64,000 nucleotides of DNA from Merdimonas faecis (lineage in GTDB: Bacteria > Bacillota > Clostridia > Lachnospirales > Lachnospiraceae). Made by a program: the position numbers and the translations under genes. The notes under the pieces are model-generated. The model made no database searches and was not told the DNA's origin. It saw nothing but the letters and a program-made list of their open reading frames with translations. The stretch covers positions 158,021-222,020 of the forward strand of contig NZ_MIEH01000007.1 of the NCBI RefSeq assembly GCF_001754075.1, in the 5' to 3' direction. Position 1 is the first letter of the stretch. The number at the start of each line of letters is the position of its first letter. Below are positions 10,601-18,892 of the stretch, piece after piece.

Positions 10601-11485
10601 CGCCAGCACATGGCCGCTGATACGGTTGCGGAGCATCAGTTTTTTATTAAACTTGTATCTTCCTACCTTCGCCAGGTCATAACGTCTCGGGTCAAAGAAC
10701 ATGCTGGTGATCAGGCTTTCTGCACTGTCAACTGCCAGCGGCTCTCCCGGACGGATCTTCTTATACAGTTCCAGAAGTCCTTCCTGATAGTTGGTTGCCG
10801 CATCCTTTTCAAAGCTCGCCATGATCTTCGGCTCTTCGCCAAACAGCTCGATGATCTCCGGATTTGTACCGATTCCCAGCGCACGGATCAGCACAGTGAT
10901 CGGTACCTTTCTAGTTCTATCTACTCGTACATAAAAAACGTCATTGGAATCAGTCTCATACTCCAGCCATGCCCCGCGGTTCGGGATCACGGTAGAAGAA
11001 AACAATCTTTTGCCTAATTTATCATGTGCGATCGCATAATAAATACCAGGTGAACGCACCAGCTGACTTACGATGACACGCTCGGCACCATTGATCACAA
11101 ACGTACCGGTACTGGTCATCAGCGGCAAATCACCCATAAAGATCTCATGCTCGTTGATCTCATCTGTTTCTTTATTATGAAGTCTTACCCTTACCTTCAG
11201 CGGTGCCGCATAAGTTGCATCCCGCTCCTTACACTCTTCGATCGAGTATTTCACATCGTCCTCGCACAAGGTAAAGTCAACAAATTCCAGACTTAAATGA
11301 CCGCTGTAATCAGCAATCGGAGAAATGTCATCAAACACTTCTTTTAATCCCTCATCCAGGAACCACTGATATGAATCCTTCTGGACTTCGATCAGATTCG
11401 GCATCTGAAGCACTTCTTTTTGCCTGGAATAGCTCATGCGTGAACTCTTTCCGCTTTTGATGGGACGAATTCTGTTTTTCTCCAT
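7616..11485 (-). CDS. rpoB: DNA-directed RNA polymerase subunit beta
   Basis: A 1289-residue beta subunit. The rifampicin-binding stretch near residues 487-520 ([14 protein letters not shown], then [17 protein letters not shown]) has the usual Gln, Asp, His and Ser residues, so no common resistance change is visible. The position equivalent to E. coli Ser522 is Gly. Also seen are the conserved [20 protein letters not shown] region and [19 protein letters not shown]. The C-terminal 50 residues are very acidic. GAGGAG lies upstream of the ATG. It is transcribed from its own promoter at 11623-11652 rather than from rplJL, which lies 5 kb away beyond genes of opposite orientation. Confidence 0.99.
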   Translation of the reverse strand: MEKNRIRPIKSGKSSRMSYSRQKEVLQMPNLIEVQKDSYQWFLDEGLKEVFDDISPIADYSGHLSLEFVDFTLCEDDVKYSIEECKERDATYAAPLKVRVRLHNKETDEINEHEIFMGDLPLMTSTGTFVINGAERVIVSQLVRSPGIYYAIAHDKLGKRLFSSTVIPNRGAWLEYETDSNDVFYVRVDRTRKVPITVLIRALGIGTNPEIIELFGEEPKIMASFEKDAATNYQEGLLELYKKIRPGEPLAVDSAESLITSMFFDPRRYDLAKVGRYKFNKKLMLRNRISGHVLAETVASPITGEVIAEAGTKVTRELADQIQNAAVPYVWIERPDEERNIKVLSNMMVDLTSIVDVDPEEVGVTELVYYPVLAGILEETAGDVDELKHAIRRDIHDLIPKHITKEDILASINYNIHLEYGLGNDDDIDHLGNRRIRSVGELLQNQYRIGLSRLERVVRERMTTQDLEGISPQSLINIKPVTAAVKEFFGSSQLSQFMDQNNPLGELTHKRRLSALGPGGLSRDRAGFEVRDVHYSHYGRMCPIETPEGPNIGLINSLACYARINQYGFVEAPYRKINHDDPKNPVVTDEVVYMTADEEDNYHVAQANEPLDEEGHFINKNVSGRYREETQEYERSMFDYMDVSPKMVFSVATALIPFLENDDANRALMGSNMQRQAVPLLMTEAPVVGTGMEEKAAVDSGVCVIAEEGGVVERSTSAEITIRQDDGNLKKYKLTKFLRSNQSNCYNQRPIVFKGDRVEAGEVIADGPSTSNGEMALGKNPLIGFMTWEGYNYEDAVLLSERLVQDDVYTSVHIEEYEAEARDTKLGPEEITRDIPGVGDDALKNLDERGIIRIGAEVRAGDILVGKVTPKGETELTAEERLLRAIFGEKAREVRDTSLKVPHGEYGIVVDAKVFTRANGDELSPGVNQAVRIYIAQKRKISVGDKMAGRHGNKGVVSRVLPVEDMPFLPNGRPLDIVLNPLGVPSRMNIGQVLEIHLSLAAKALGFNIATPVFDGADENDIMDTLDLANDYVNLSWEEFEAKHKEELLPEVLQYLSDNREHRKLWKGVPISRDGKVRLRDGRTGEYFDSPVTIGHMHYLKLHHLVDDKIHARSTGPYSLVTQQPLGGKAQFGGQRFGEMEVWALEAYGASYTLQEILTVKSDDVIGRVKTYEAIIKGENIPEPGIPESFKVLLKELQSLGLDVRVLRDDNTEVEIMETVDMGETDFRSLIEGDRKYRQDDNLGAQGYTEQEFQGEELVDVEEEPEEDHYELEFEETDDFAFDDLSDDE

Positions 11486-11622
11486 ATTGACGTTTCACTC
11501 CTCATATATTTTTTGTCGGGCTACGAGTCGCCCATAACAGTTGCAAAACCTGTGGATTTCTCATGTTTTCTCTCTTGTATACAAGGATTTATGGCATAAG
11601 TTTCCACAATAGCGCATTTTTT

Positions 11623-11652
11623 ATATTATCATACCTTGTCAAGGCTTGTCAA
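11623..11652 (-). promoter_or_regulatory. Sigma-A-type promoter for rpoBC
   Basis: On the minus strand a -35 TTGACA (11652-11647) is separated by 18 nt from a -10 TAATAT (11628-11623). A second TTGACA sits inside the spacer. The predicted start leaves a leader of about 130 nt before rpoB. No hairpin attenuator was recognised in that leader. Confidence 0.7.
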
Positions 11653-11714
11653 CGAATTTTTATGAATTTTCTAATTACAGTTCCCGTCGCCTTCCTAATA
11701 TGGTAAAATAAACC

Positions 11715-11771
11715 GATATCTTCCGAGCACATTTTTATATTATATAGGAAAGAAAAGATATCTTTGAGCAC
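11715..11771 (+). repeat. Direct repeat pair upstream of the ABC exporter operon
   Basis: GATATCTTCCGAGCAC at 11715-11730 is nearly repeated as GATATCTTTGAGCAC at 11757-11771, flanking an AT-rich stretch (TATATTATATAGG) that could contain the -10 box of the plus-strand operon. It is possibly an operator pair for an unlinked regulator; no regulator gene lies beside it. Confidence 0.4.
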
Positions 11772-11800
11772 CTGTACTGATAAAAAGGAGAGTTTTCTTT

Positions 11801-13549
11801 ATGAAACGATTAATGAGCTATTTAAAACACCATCCAGTCATCACTCTGCTGGCTCCCTTGTTTAAAATGCTGGAAGCGACCTTCGAGCTTTTTATTCCTC
11901 TGGTAGTCGCAAGAATGATCGACATCGGCATAGCAGGCAAAAACCCCGCTTATCTCTGGAAAATGGGCGGCCTTATGATTCTTCTTGGAATCATCGGCTT
12001 TACTTTCTCTTTGACCGCCCAGTACTTTGCTGCAAAATCCGCTATTTCCACAGGAAAGATGATCCGGCGCGACCTGTTTACGCATATTAACAGTCTGTCC
12101 TATCAGGAGATCGACACCATCGGGACTTCCACGCTGATCAACCGGATGACCGTAGACGTAAACCAGGTCCAGAACGGAGTCAATATGTTTCTCCGCCTGT
12201 TCCTTCGCTCTCCCTTCGTTGTCATCGGCGCCATGATCATGGCCTTTACCGTAGACATAAAAGCGGCGGTTCCGTTTGCCGTCACCATTCCCGCACTTCT
12301 GGTGGTAGTATTCGCTATCCTTTTGATCAGCATGCCTTTATATAAGAAGGTACAGAAACAGCTGGACAAGATCCTTTTAAGCACCCGGGAAAATTTGCTG
12401 GGAATCCGGGTGATCCGGGCCTTTTCCAGACAGGAGTCAGAAAAAGCAAGATTTCAGGATGAAACTGCAGATTTTTATAAGAAACAGGTTTTTGTCGGGA
12501 AAATATCTGCACTTCTGAATCCCATGACCTATGTGATCATCAACCTGGGTATCATAGCCATCCTGTATTTCGGCGGGCACCAGGTAGATGCCGGAAGGCT
12601 GACCCAGGGACAGATTATTGCTTTGATCAACTACATGTCACAGATTCTGACCGAGCTTGTCAAGCTGGCAAATCTGATCATTTTGCTGTCCCGGGCCATG
12701 GCAAGCCTTTCCAGGGTCAACACTATTTTTGAACAAAAGTCCTCCATCTCAGCCGAAGGAACGCCACTGGAAATCCCGGATCCTTCTTGCGGCAATATCC
12801 CTGCCGTGGCATTTGAAAATGTCGGTTTTACTTACGCCGGGGCAAAATCCAAGACTCTGCAGGGTCTTTCTTTCACCGCTATGCCAGGGGAAACCATCGG
12901 TATTATCGGAGGAACCGGCTCCGGGAAGTCTACACTGGCAAGCCTCATCCCCCGCTTTTACGACAGCACCGAAGGAACCATCCGGCTGTTCGGACAGGAT
13001 ATCCGCCGGCTGGCGCCCGCTTCCATATGCCGGCATATCGGTATCGTCCCCCAGAAAGCCGCCTTATTCTCCGGCTCCCTGCGACAGAATATGCAGTGGG
13101 GAAAACGGGACGCCTCTGACGAAGAGATTTACCAGGCTCTCACAATTGCCCAGGCAAAGGATTTTGTGGATGCAAAAGGATTGGGACTTGATCTTGCCAT
13201 TCAGCAGGGAGGCTCCAATCTGTCCGGCGGACAGAAGCAGCGCCTCACCATTGCCCGCGCTCTGGTAGGCGCGCCGGAAATCCTGATCCTGGACGACAGC
13301 GCTTCCGCCCTGGACTTCGCCACAGACGCAAGGCTCCGCAAAGCATTAAAGGAGTCTACCGGTCACAGCACCGTATTCCTGATCTCCCAGCGGGTTTCCG
13401 CCGTCAAAAGCGCAGACAGAATCCTTGTCATGGAAGACGGACATATCGCCGGATGCGGCACCCACCGGGAACTTCTGGAAACCAATCCTGTCTATCAGGA
13501 AATCTGCGCATCACAATCTGTCAGAAAGGAGGCAGGCATTCATGCTTAA
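11801..13549 (+). CDS. Heterodimeric ABC exporter subunit with degenerate ATPase site
   Basis: A 582-residue half-transporter: a six-helix membrane domain (about 1-310) and then an ATPase domain. Walker A GGTGSGKST lies near residue 369, the signature LSGGQKQ near 472, and Walker B ILILDDSASALD near 495. The catalytic Glu after the Walker B Asp is Asp here. This is the hallmark of the non-canonical partner in TM287/288- or BmrC-type heterodimers, which usually expel drugs or lipids. A strong RBS (AAAAGGAG) precedes the ATG. It overlaps the next gene by 8 bp, so the two subunits are made together. Confidence 0.88.
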   Translation: MKRLMSYLKHHPVITLLAPLFKMLEATFELFIPLVVARMIDIGIAGKNPAYLWKMGGLMILLGIIGFTFSLTAQYFAAKSAISTGKMIRRDLFTHINSLSYQEIDTIGTSTLINRMTVDVNQVQNGVNMFLRLFLRSPFVVIGAMIMAFTVDIKAAVPFAVTIPALLVVVFAILLISMPLYKKVQKQLDKILLSTRENLLGIRVIRAFSRQESEKARFQDETADFYKKQVFVGKISALLNPMTYVIINLGIIAILYFGGHQVDAGRLTQGQIIALINYMSQILTELVKLANLIILLSRAMASLSRVNTIFEQKSSISAEGTPLEIPDPSCGNIPAVAFENVGFTYAGAKSKTLQGLSFTAMPGETIGIIGGTGSGKSTLASLIPRFYDSTEGTIRLFGQDIRRLAPASICRHIGIVPQKAALFSGSLRQNMQWGKRDASDEEIYQALTIAQAKDFVDAKGLGLDLAIQQGGSNLSGGQKQRLTIARALVGAPEILILDDSASALDFATDARLRKALKESTGHSTVFLISQRVSAVKSADRILVMEDGHIAGCGTHRELLETNPVYQEICASQSVRKEAGIHA

Positions 13550-15299
13550 TCGAAAAAACACACAGAACCCTCAGACACTGCGGCGGATCCTCCGGTACAT
13601 CCGTCCTTACCTGCCACTGGTGGTTTTATCCCTCGTCCTGTCCGTTCTGACCGTCGCCCTGACTTTATACGTTCCGATCCTGACCGGGCACGCGGTGGAT
13701 GCGATCGCCGGAGAAAACCTGGTAGATTTCCAGACCCTCTTTACCTTGATCACCGGCATCTCAGTTTCCATTTCCATCACAGCCATTGCCCAATGGACCA
13801 TGAACCATGTCAATAATCTGATCACCTACCGGATCGTGCGATCCTTACGCACCCAGGCCTTCGAGCATCTCCAGGAGCTGCCCCTGTCCTATGTGGACCG
13901 CCACTCCTCCGGAGATCTGATCAGCCGGATCATCACGGATATTGATCAGTTTTCCGACGGCCTGCTTCTGGGCTTTACCCAGGTGTTCACAAGCAGCGTC
14001 ACCATCCTTGGCACCATCGGCTTTATGCTCAGCATCAATCCCTGGATCACCCTGGTCGTGGTGGTTTTAAGCCCCATGTCCTTCCTGGTGGCCAACTTTA
14101 TTTCCAGAAAATCCTTCACCATGTTCAAGAAGCAGTCCGAAACCCGCGGGGAACTGACCGGCTTTACCAACGAGATGCTGGGCGGCATCAAAGTAGTGCA
14201 GGCCTTCGGGCATCAGGAGGAAGCGGTCCGGGAGTTTGAAGAGATCAACGAACGGCTTTACGGATATTCCTTAAAAGCTACCTTCTTCTCTTCCATCACC
14301 AACCCCTCCACCCGGTTTATGTACTCCTGCATCTATGCAGGTGTGACCATCGCCGGCTGCTTCGGTGTAATCCGGGGGATGCTGACAGTAGGACAGCTTT
14401 CCAGCTTCCTAAGCTACACCAATCAGTACACCAAACCGTTCAATGATATCACCAGTGTGCTGACCGAATTCCAGAACTCCATCGCCTCCGCCGCCAGAGT
14501 CTTTGCATTTCTGGATGAGGCTGCCGAGACCCCGGAGCCGGAAAACGCCAAAGTACTATCCGATCCAAAAGGAGATATCCGCCTGGAGCATGTAGACTTT
14601 TCCTACGCACCGGACATTCCATTGATCCAGGACTTAAATCTGCATGTAACGCCGGGGCAGCGCATCGCCATCGTCGGTCCCACCGGCTGCGGGAAGACTA
14701 CGCTGATCAACCTGTTGATGCGGTTCTATGACGTCCGCTCCGGATCCATCATAGTGGACGGCTGCGACATTCGGAATCTGACCCGCCAGTCTCTTCGCAG
14801 CAGCTACGGAATGGTTCTCCAGGAGACCTGGCTCCGTTCCGCTTCTGTCCGGGACAACATCGCCTATGGCCGCCCCGACGCCCCGGAAGAGGAAATCATC
14901 GAAGCCGCAAAGAAGGCCTACGCCCACAACTTTATTATGCGCCTGCCGAACGGGTACGATACCATCATCACCGAAGGCGGTGAAAATCTGTCCCAGGGCC
15001 AGAAGCAGCTGCTCTGCATCGCCCGCATCATGCTGTGCCTGCCACCGATGCTGATCCTGGACGAGGCCACCTCCTCCATCGACACCATGACAGAGCTCCG
15101 GATCCAGCGGGCCTTCGAGAACCTGATGAAGGGCCGCACCAGCTTTATCGTCGCCCACCGGCTCTCCACTATCCAGAACGCAGACGTGATCCTGGTCATG
15201 GATCAGGGACATATCATCGAAAAGGGAACCCATGAAGAACTGCTGGCAAAAGGCGGTTTCTATGCCAACCTGTACAACAGCCAGTTTGCTCCGACATAA
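13542..15299 (+). CDS. Heterodimeric ABC exporter subunit with canonical ATPase site
   Basis: A 585-residue partner of the preceding gene. The start MLNRKNTQN at 13542 has AAAGGAGG 9 nt upstream and overlaps the previous stop; a longer open frame inside the neighbour is not credible. It has a membrane domain of six helices (about 20-320), Walker A GPTGCGKTT near 379, a variant signature LSQGQKQ near 483, and Walker B MLILDEATSSID near 503 with the catalytic Glu intact. One canonical and one degenerate site together is expected for this exporter class. Export of a toxic compound or lipid is the likely role; the substrate is unknown. Confidence 0.88.
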   Translation: MLNRKNTQNPQTLRRILRYIRPYLPLVVLSLVLSVLTVALTLYVPILTGHAVDAIAGENLVDFQTLFTLITGISVSISITAIAQWTMNHVNNLITYRIVRSLRTQAFEHLQELPLSYVDRHSSGDLISRIITDIDQFSDGLLLGFTQVFTSSVTILGTIGFMLSINPWITLVVVVLSPMSFLVANFISRKSFTMFKKQSETRGELTGFTNEMLGGIKVVQAFGHQEEAVREFEEINERLYGYSLKATFFSSITNPSTRFMYSCIYAGVTIAGCFGVIRGMLTVGQLSSFLSYTNQYTKPFNDITSVLTEFQNSIASAARVFAFLDEAAETPEPENAKVLSDPKGDIRLEHVDFSYAPDIPLIQDLNLHVTPGQRIAIVGPTGCGKTTLINLLMRFYDVRSGSIIVDGCDIRNLTRQSLRSSYGMVLQETWLRSASVRDNIAYGRPDAPEEEIIEAAKKAYAHNFIMRLPNGYDTIITEGGENLSQGQKQLLCIARIMLCLPPMLILDEATSSIDTMTELRIQRAFENLMKGRTSFIVAHRLSTIQNADVILVMDQGHIIEKGTHEELLAKGGFYANLYNSQFAPT

Positions 15300-15323
15300 T
15301 ACCGCCCGCATGGAGAAATAGAA

Positions 15324-16460
15324 ATGGCAAAGACAATCCTGAAAAACATCCTGAAAAATGAAACTGTATTTTGTGCCGCACTCCTTTTGGCCATCCTGTC
15401 CGCTTTTCTTGTGCGGCCCGATGAAGCATATTTTACCTATCCGGACTGGAGAACCATAGCGCTCCTGTTCTGCCTGATGATCCTGGTGGCCGGGCTCAGG
15501 TCCAAAGGGCTTTTCACTTTGCTGGGGCATGCGCTTCTTAAGCGGGCAGACAGCCTGCGAGCCCTGTCAGCAATTATGGTACTCCTTTGCTTCTTTTCCA
15601 GCATGATTATCACAAATGACGTCACATTACTTACCTTTATTCCATTTACCATGCTGGTATTCCGGATGACCGGGCATGAGGACCGGATCGTAAAGCTGGC
15701 AGTTCTGGAGACAATCGGAGCAAATCTGGGGAGCATGGCCACCCCTATCGGCAATCCCCAGAACCTGTATTTATACTCTATCTCAGGCCTTACGATCAGT
15801 CAGTTTGCCGCAGCTGTACTGCCCTATGCCGGCCTGTCTCTTGCACTTCTTCTGGCAGTATGCATCATCGGCCGGGACGAGCCACTGATGGAGGTAGCTG
15901 CAGGTACAGACTGGCATCCAGATAAAAGGCGTATGGCTATGGAAGTCCTGCCCTTCCTAGTCCTCCTTCTCCCGTGTCTTTTAGTGGTCTTCCACATCCT
16001 TCCATACCTTCCGGTACTTATTTGTGTGGCAGCCGCCGTGGCGCTCCTGGACCGCAGGCTTTATCTGGAGGTAGACTATTTCCTCCTTTTTACATTCCTC
16101 TTTTTCTTTATCTTTGTAGGAAATATGAAACGCATCCCTCTCGTCAGCGACGCCCTTGTTCAGGCTGTCACCGGCCAGGAACTGCTGGCAGGAATCCTGG
16201 TCAGCCAGATCATCAGCAACGTACCGGCAGCAATTCTCCTCTCCGGCTTTACCGGACAGATACAGCCGCTCCTTACAGGGGTAAACCTGGGCGGACTAGG
16301 AACACTGATTGCCTCCCTGGCAAGCCTGATTTCTTATAAAATCGTAACAAAAAAGTATCCCGGAAGCAAACGGCGCTTCTTAAAGGTTTTCACCGCCTGG
16401 AACCTCCTGTTTCTGACCATCCTGGTTCTGGAGGCCATCCTTCTTGGCAAAGTGTCATAA
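15324..16460 (+). CDS. SLC13/ArsB-NhaD-type anion or ion permease
   Basis: A 378-residue integral membrane protein with about ten hydrophobic segments. Two motifs mark the ion-transporter superfamily: ATPIGNPQN near residue 138, and the SNVPAAILLSGF loop near 300 in the second half, mirroring the inverted-repeat architecture. Members carry dicarboxylates, arsenite or Na+/H+; which one cannot be told. It is 24 bp downstream of the exporter pair, so it is probably the third gene of that operon, and it ends against a bidirectional hairpin shared with the convergent rplL. Confidence 0.75.
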   Translation: MAKTILKNILKNETVFCAALLLAILSAFLVRPDEAYFTYPDWRTIALLFCLMILVAGLRSKGLFTLLGHALLKRADSLRALSAIMVLLCFFSSMIITNDVTLLTFIPFTMLVFRMTGHEDRIVKLAVLETIGANLGSMATPIGNPQNLYLYSISGLTISQFAAAVLPYAGLSLALLLAVCIIGRDEPLMEVAAGTDWHPDKRRMAMEVLPFLVLLLPCLLVVFHILPYLPVLICVAAAVALLDRRLYLEVDYFLLFTFLFFFIFVGNMKRIPLVSDALVQAVTGQELLAGILVSQIISNVPAAILLSGFTGQIQPLLTGVNLGGLGTLIASLASLISYKIVTKKYPGSKRRFLKVFTAWNLLFLTILVLEAILLGKVS

Positions 16461-16464
16461 CGAC

Positions 16465-16507
16465 AAATGGGGACGTGCACTTTTACAAAAAGTGTACGTC
16501 CCCATTT
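16465..16507. repeat. GGGGACG palindromic element acting as bidirectional terminator
   Basis: A 20-bp stem (AAATGGGGACGT... and its complement, one mismatch or G-U) with a 3-nt loop starts 5 bp after the permease stop and ends 22 bp before the rplL stop. It separates convergent genes. Its AATGGGGACG end is shared with the palindrome at 55117-55158, which suggests a dispersed REP-like family rather than a plain terminator. Confidence 0.7.
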
Positions 16508-16529
16508 TGACAAACCTTCCGGTCTGCAA

Positions 16530-16907
16530 TTATTTCATGTTAACTTCAGCGCCTTCAGCCTCAAGTTTAGCCTTGATCTCCTCAGCCTCTGCCTTGGAAA
16601 CAGCCTCTTTTACTACCTTCGGAGCTTCGTCTACCAGAGCCTTAGCCTCTTTCAGTCCAAGACCTGTGATCTCACGAACAACTTTGATAACTTTTACCTT
16701 GGATGCTCCAGCGGATACCAGTTCTACATCAAACTCATCCTTCTCTTCTGCTGCTGCAGCTCCATCTCCGCCTGCTGCTGCTACTACAACGCCTGCTGCT
16801 GCAGATACGCCAAATTCTTCTTCGCAAGCTTTTACAAGATCATTTAACTCTAATACAGATAACTCTTTGATAGCATCAATAAATTCTGCTGTTGTCATTT
16901 TTGCCAT
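16530..16907 (-). CDS. rplL: Ribosomal protein L7/L12
   Basis: A 125-residue ribosomal stalk protein. The N-terminal dimerisation domain (about 1-35) is followed by an Ala/Gly hinge ([20 protein letters not shown]) and a C-terminal factor-binding domain with [22 protein letters not shown]. The start MAKMTTAEF at 16907 was chosen because GGAGG lies about 8 nt upstream; the open frame reaches 16922 without a better site. It follows rplJ by 45 bp. Confidence 0.97.
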   Translation of the reverse strand: MAKMTTAEFIDAIKELSVLELNDLVKACEEEFGVSAAAGVVVAAAGGDGAAAAEEKDEFDVELVSAGASKVKVIKVVREITGLGLKEAKALVDEAPKVVKEAVSKAEAEEIKAKLEAEGAEVNMK

Positions 16908-16952
16908 TTTATTTTCCTCCATTTTTATTTTAAATATTTTGTTTCTTCCGGT

Positions 16953-17549
16953 TTACTCTTCTGCCGGTGCTTCTTCTGCTGCAGGTGCCTCCTCTGCCGG
17001 AGCCTCCTCTGCTGCAGGAGCTTCTTCTGCCGCTTCCTCAGCTGGAGCAGCTTCGCAGTTCTCTGCGCCGCCCTTTTCTGCAATCTGGTTCAGGACACGT
17101 GCAAGGTTGGTGATCGGTGACTGCAGGCTTCCAAGCAGCTTGGACAGCAGTTCTTCTCTTGATGGGATCTTAGACAGTTCTGTCAGTCCGTCCACATCAT
17201 ATAATGTGCCTTCAACCACACCCGCTTTCAGCTCCAGGGCCTTTGCGTCTTTTGCAAATTTGCAGAGAATTCTTGCCGGTGCTGTTGCATCATCTTTGGA
17301 CACAGCGATCGCACTCGGGCCTTCCAGATGCTCATCCAGAACAGCAAAATCTGTTCCTTCGAACGCTCTTTTCATCATTGTGTTCTTATAAACCTTGTAG
17401 GTGATCCCAGCTTCTCTTAACTGTTTACGCAGTTCTGTATCCTGCGCAACTGTCAGTCCGCGGTAGTCTACCAGCACAACGCTTGCTGCATCTTTGACAT
17501 CTTCTGCAATAGCCTGTACGATTGGTTGTTTTAATTCCACTTTTGCCAC
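16953..17549 (-). CDS. rplJ: Ribosomal protein L10 with an acidic C-terminal repeat tail
   Basis: A 198-residue stalk-base protein that binds 23S rRNA and L7/L12 dimers. The first about 165 residues are ordinary (MAKVELKQPIVQAIAEDVKD start, LVDYRGLTV, YKVYKNTMMKRAF). Residues of about 167-198 form an unusual low-complexity tail built from near-identical EEAPAAEEAPA units, encoded by a roughly 33-nt tandem repeat. L10 is usually 160-180 residues, so the tail is an addition; it follows the helix that recruits L7/L12. AAGGAGG precedes the ATG. The leader at 17595-17711 and promoter at 17718-17746 lie directly upstream. Confidence 0.96.
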   Translation of the reverse strand: MAKVELKQPIVQAIAEDVKDAASVVLVDYRGLTVAQDTELRKQLREAGITYKVYKNTMMKRAFEGTDFAVLDEHLEGPSAIAVSKDDATAPARILCKFAKDAKALELKAGVVEGTLYDVDGLTELSKIPSREELLSKLLGSLQSPITNLARVLNQIAEKGGAENCEAAPAEEAAEEAPAAEEAPAEEAPAAEEAPAEE

Positions 17550-17594
17550 GAATAATATACCTCCTTATAAGATTTTTGACTGCTTTCAGGAAAT

Positions 17595-17711
17595 ATAAAA
17601 AGCCTCCATGCCAATAGACATGGAGGACTCATAAATTCAACACGCGAATCTAACTCTCCTCGGCAGGCGTATCTCTACTTACGCTTTCGCACCTGCTGTC
17701 TTCGGCAGTCT
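17595..17711 (-). promoter_or_regulatory. L10 leader RNA with attenuator hairpin
   Basis: The 5' leader of rplJL. It folds into the compact bulged structure typical of the L10-binding leader (CTGCCGAAGACAGCAGGTGC ... ACGCCTGCCGAGGAG). An 8-bp hairpin CCTCCATG/CATGGAGG (17603-17626) follows, with a TTTTT tract on the minus strand that looks like a terminator. In bacteria L10 complexed with L7/L12 binds this leader and lowers expression of its own operon. The hairpin suggests that control is partly by premature termination here. Confidence 0.8.
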
Positions 17712-17717
17712 TTAGAT

Positions 17718-17746
17718 AAAATAGCATATTCTTACCGCACTGTCAA
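17718..17746 (-). promoter_or_regulatory. Sigma-A-type promoter for rplJL
   Basis: TTGACA (17746-17741) and TATTTT (17723-17718) are separated by exactly 17 nt on the minus strand, immediately before the L10 leader. The nearest accessory open frame stops only 18 bp beyond the -35 box. Confidence 0.8.
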
Positions 17747-17763
17747 TAGATAATCGCATAAAA

Positions 17764-18042
17764 TCAATAAAAGAATTTTTCAATTAATTCTCTTTCACGA
17801 GACACATCATATTCCGAATCGGCAATTAGCTTGTCATAAAATTTGTTCAAGAAATCTAGGCCGCTTTTGTTCAGCAATCCTTCATGCAATGAAACATCAT
17901 CGTCTATACCAATTTCCAAAATCTCTTTTCCATCTTGATTCAGCATATCATGTTCTTTTAACCACTCAAAAATGAATTCAAAATGAGCAATTTCACTTCT
18001 TTTGCTATGTGGTGTCAAATTTATAGCCAACACCACGCACAC
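17764..18042 (-). CDS. Unrecognised small protein, probably a remnant
   Basis: A 92-residue acidic frame ending at 17764. Its first 12 codons overlap the 3' end of the winged-helix gene and look like read-out of that gene in another frame. Recognisable protein-like sequence begins at SKRSEIAHFEFIFEWL and continues through EILEIGIDDDVSLHEGLL to RERELIEKFFY. No ribosome-binding site precedes any likely start, and the upstream junction looks abrupt, so this may be the C-terminal part of a gene cut by recombination at the island edge. No family recognised. Confidence 0.4.
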   Translation of the reverse strand: MCVVLAINLTPHSKRSEIAHFEFIFEWLKEHDMLNQDGKEILEIGIDDDVSLHEGLLNKSGLDFLNKFYDKLIADSEYDVSRERELIEKFFY

Positions 18043-18520
18043 CGATAATATAATCTGAAATATCAGGGGATGTTTTGAGCTTTTGTCGTAGCCGACTCAT
18101 TATGTTATGGATCGCAGTAAGCTCATTCTCAACATATTCCTCACCCCACACATGGTAGGCTATGGTTTCAAAAGTCATTACCCGTTTTCGGTTCATAAGC
18201 AATAAATAAAGAGTATTAAACTCCCTGGCTGACAAATCCACCTTTTCTCCTCGGATAGATACCTCCCTTTCTTCCAAACAAAAATATAGCTCACCTTCTT
18301 GGATTTCTGTCAATGGCAATTCCACATCTGCCTGTAGGGTGGAAGTATGAGAAATAACATATGAATTTTCAGCAGGAGCGCAATCCTGTTTATTCCTGGT
18401 AAGAACATAATGAGTTAACTCCCTTTGTTGCTCTGCATCCAGCAAAACAAACAATTTTTCCCCAATTTGTTTGCCGGGTTCCCCTAAATCCAAAACGGCT
18501 AATTCCCCATAGTCCACCAC
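18005..18520 (-). CDS. Winged-helix (OmpR-type) DNA-binding protein without receiver domain
   Basis: 171 residues. The C-terminal half (about 80-171) is an OmpR/PhoB winged helix: SAREFNTLYLLLMNRKRVMT, VWGEEYVENELTAIHNIMSRLRQKL and the wing IIGVRGVGYKF. The N-terminal half (IGEKLFVLLDAEQQRELTHYV) has no phospho-acceptor domain. A paralog lies at 29801-30298, also directly after a DtxR-type gene. The start is a GTG just after AGGAGGTG. Such orphan winged helices occur in conjugative elements. Here it would follow the now broken DtxR gene of cassette A, whose last codons (ATGGGGAATTAG) are still readable across this start. Confidence 0.75.
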   Translation of the reverse strand: MVDYGELAVLDLGEPGKQIGEKLFVLLDAEQQRELTHYVLTRNKQDCAPAENSYVISHTSTLQADVELPLTEIQEGELYFCLEEREVSIRGEKVDLSAREFNTLYLLLMNRKRVMTFETIAYHVWGEEYVENELTAIHNIMSRLRQKLKTSPDISDYIIGVRGVGYKFDTT

Positions 18521-18616
18521 CTCCTATTAAAAACTTTAAGGTATCTTCAACTTATCGCATTTTTACCTATTCGGCTATAATAACTCTTCTCATTTAATCG
18601 CTTGTTTTACTTCCAA

Positions 18617-18880
18617 TTAAAGACAAGAAATCCTAGTTGATAGGTAGAAACAAACTGTACTTTCACAGAAAATAGAAACCAACTCTGGAACACCATAATA
18701 CTTTAACCTATCAACATAAAAGCACTCATGACAGTTCCATTCGATTCCATTACAATCATTTCGTTTCCATTCCATCTTCCAGCCTGGATCGCCAAATTCC
18801 ATTCTAACTGATAAAGAACACATTTTTCTAAGTAACTTTTGAAAACTCGTTGCGCTAATAATATGCTCCAACCTGCACAC
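18617..18880 (-). pseudogene. Chimeric remnant: DtxR-regulator tail joined to an ATC-hydrolase-like fragment
   Basis: The 87-codon open frame is a patchwork. Its first about 18 residues, CRLEHIISATSFQKLLRK, match the end of the DtxR-like proteins at 30301 (CNIEHVISQESFQKIK) and 44303 (CRIEHIISDESFSRLK). From about residue 23 (SVRMEFGDPGWKMEW, HECFYVDRLKYYGVPELV) it resembles the L-2-amino-thiazoline-4-carboxylic acid hydrolase family (PF14196), which is much longer. There is no start site. I read this as the wreck of the DtxR gene of cassette A, interrupted by foreign sequence and then deleted. It lies 12 bp after the second ECF ATPase. Confidence 0.6.
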
Positions 18881-18892
18881 TATTGCCAGTAG

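Noticed and set aside
9638..11017. 459-codon plus-strand open frame opposite rpoB
   Set aside because: Antisense shadow of rpoB; composition follows the complement of a highly conserved gene.
11801..15299. Including the exporter pair beside rpoB as a fourth cassette copy
   Set aside because: It lacks ECF genes and metal regulators, has a degenerate Walker B Glu and a DDSASALD D-loop, and lies on the other strand; it is a separate exporter type.
14634..15530. 298-codon minus-strand frame opposite the ABC exporter
   Set aside because: Shadow of the canonical ATPase domain and the following permease start; no protein-like motifs.
16444..17391. 315-codon plus-strand Ser/Ala-rich frame
   Set aside because: Complement of rplL and rplJ; the Ser/Ala repeats are the reverse reading of the Ala/Glu-rich hinge and tail.
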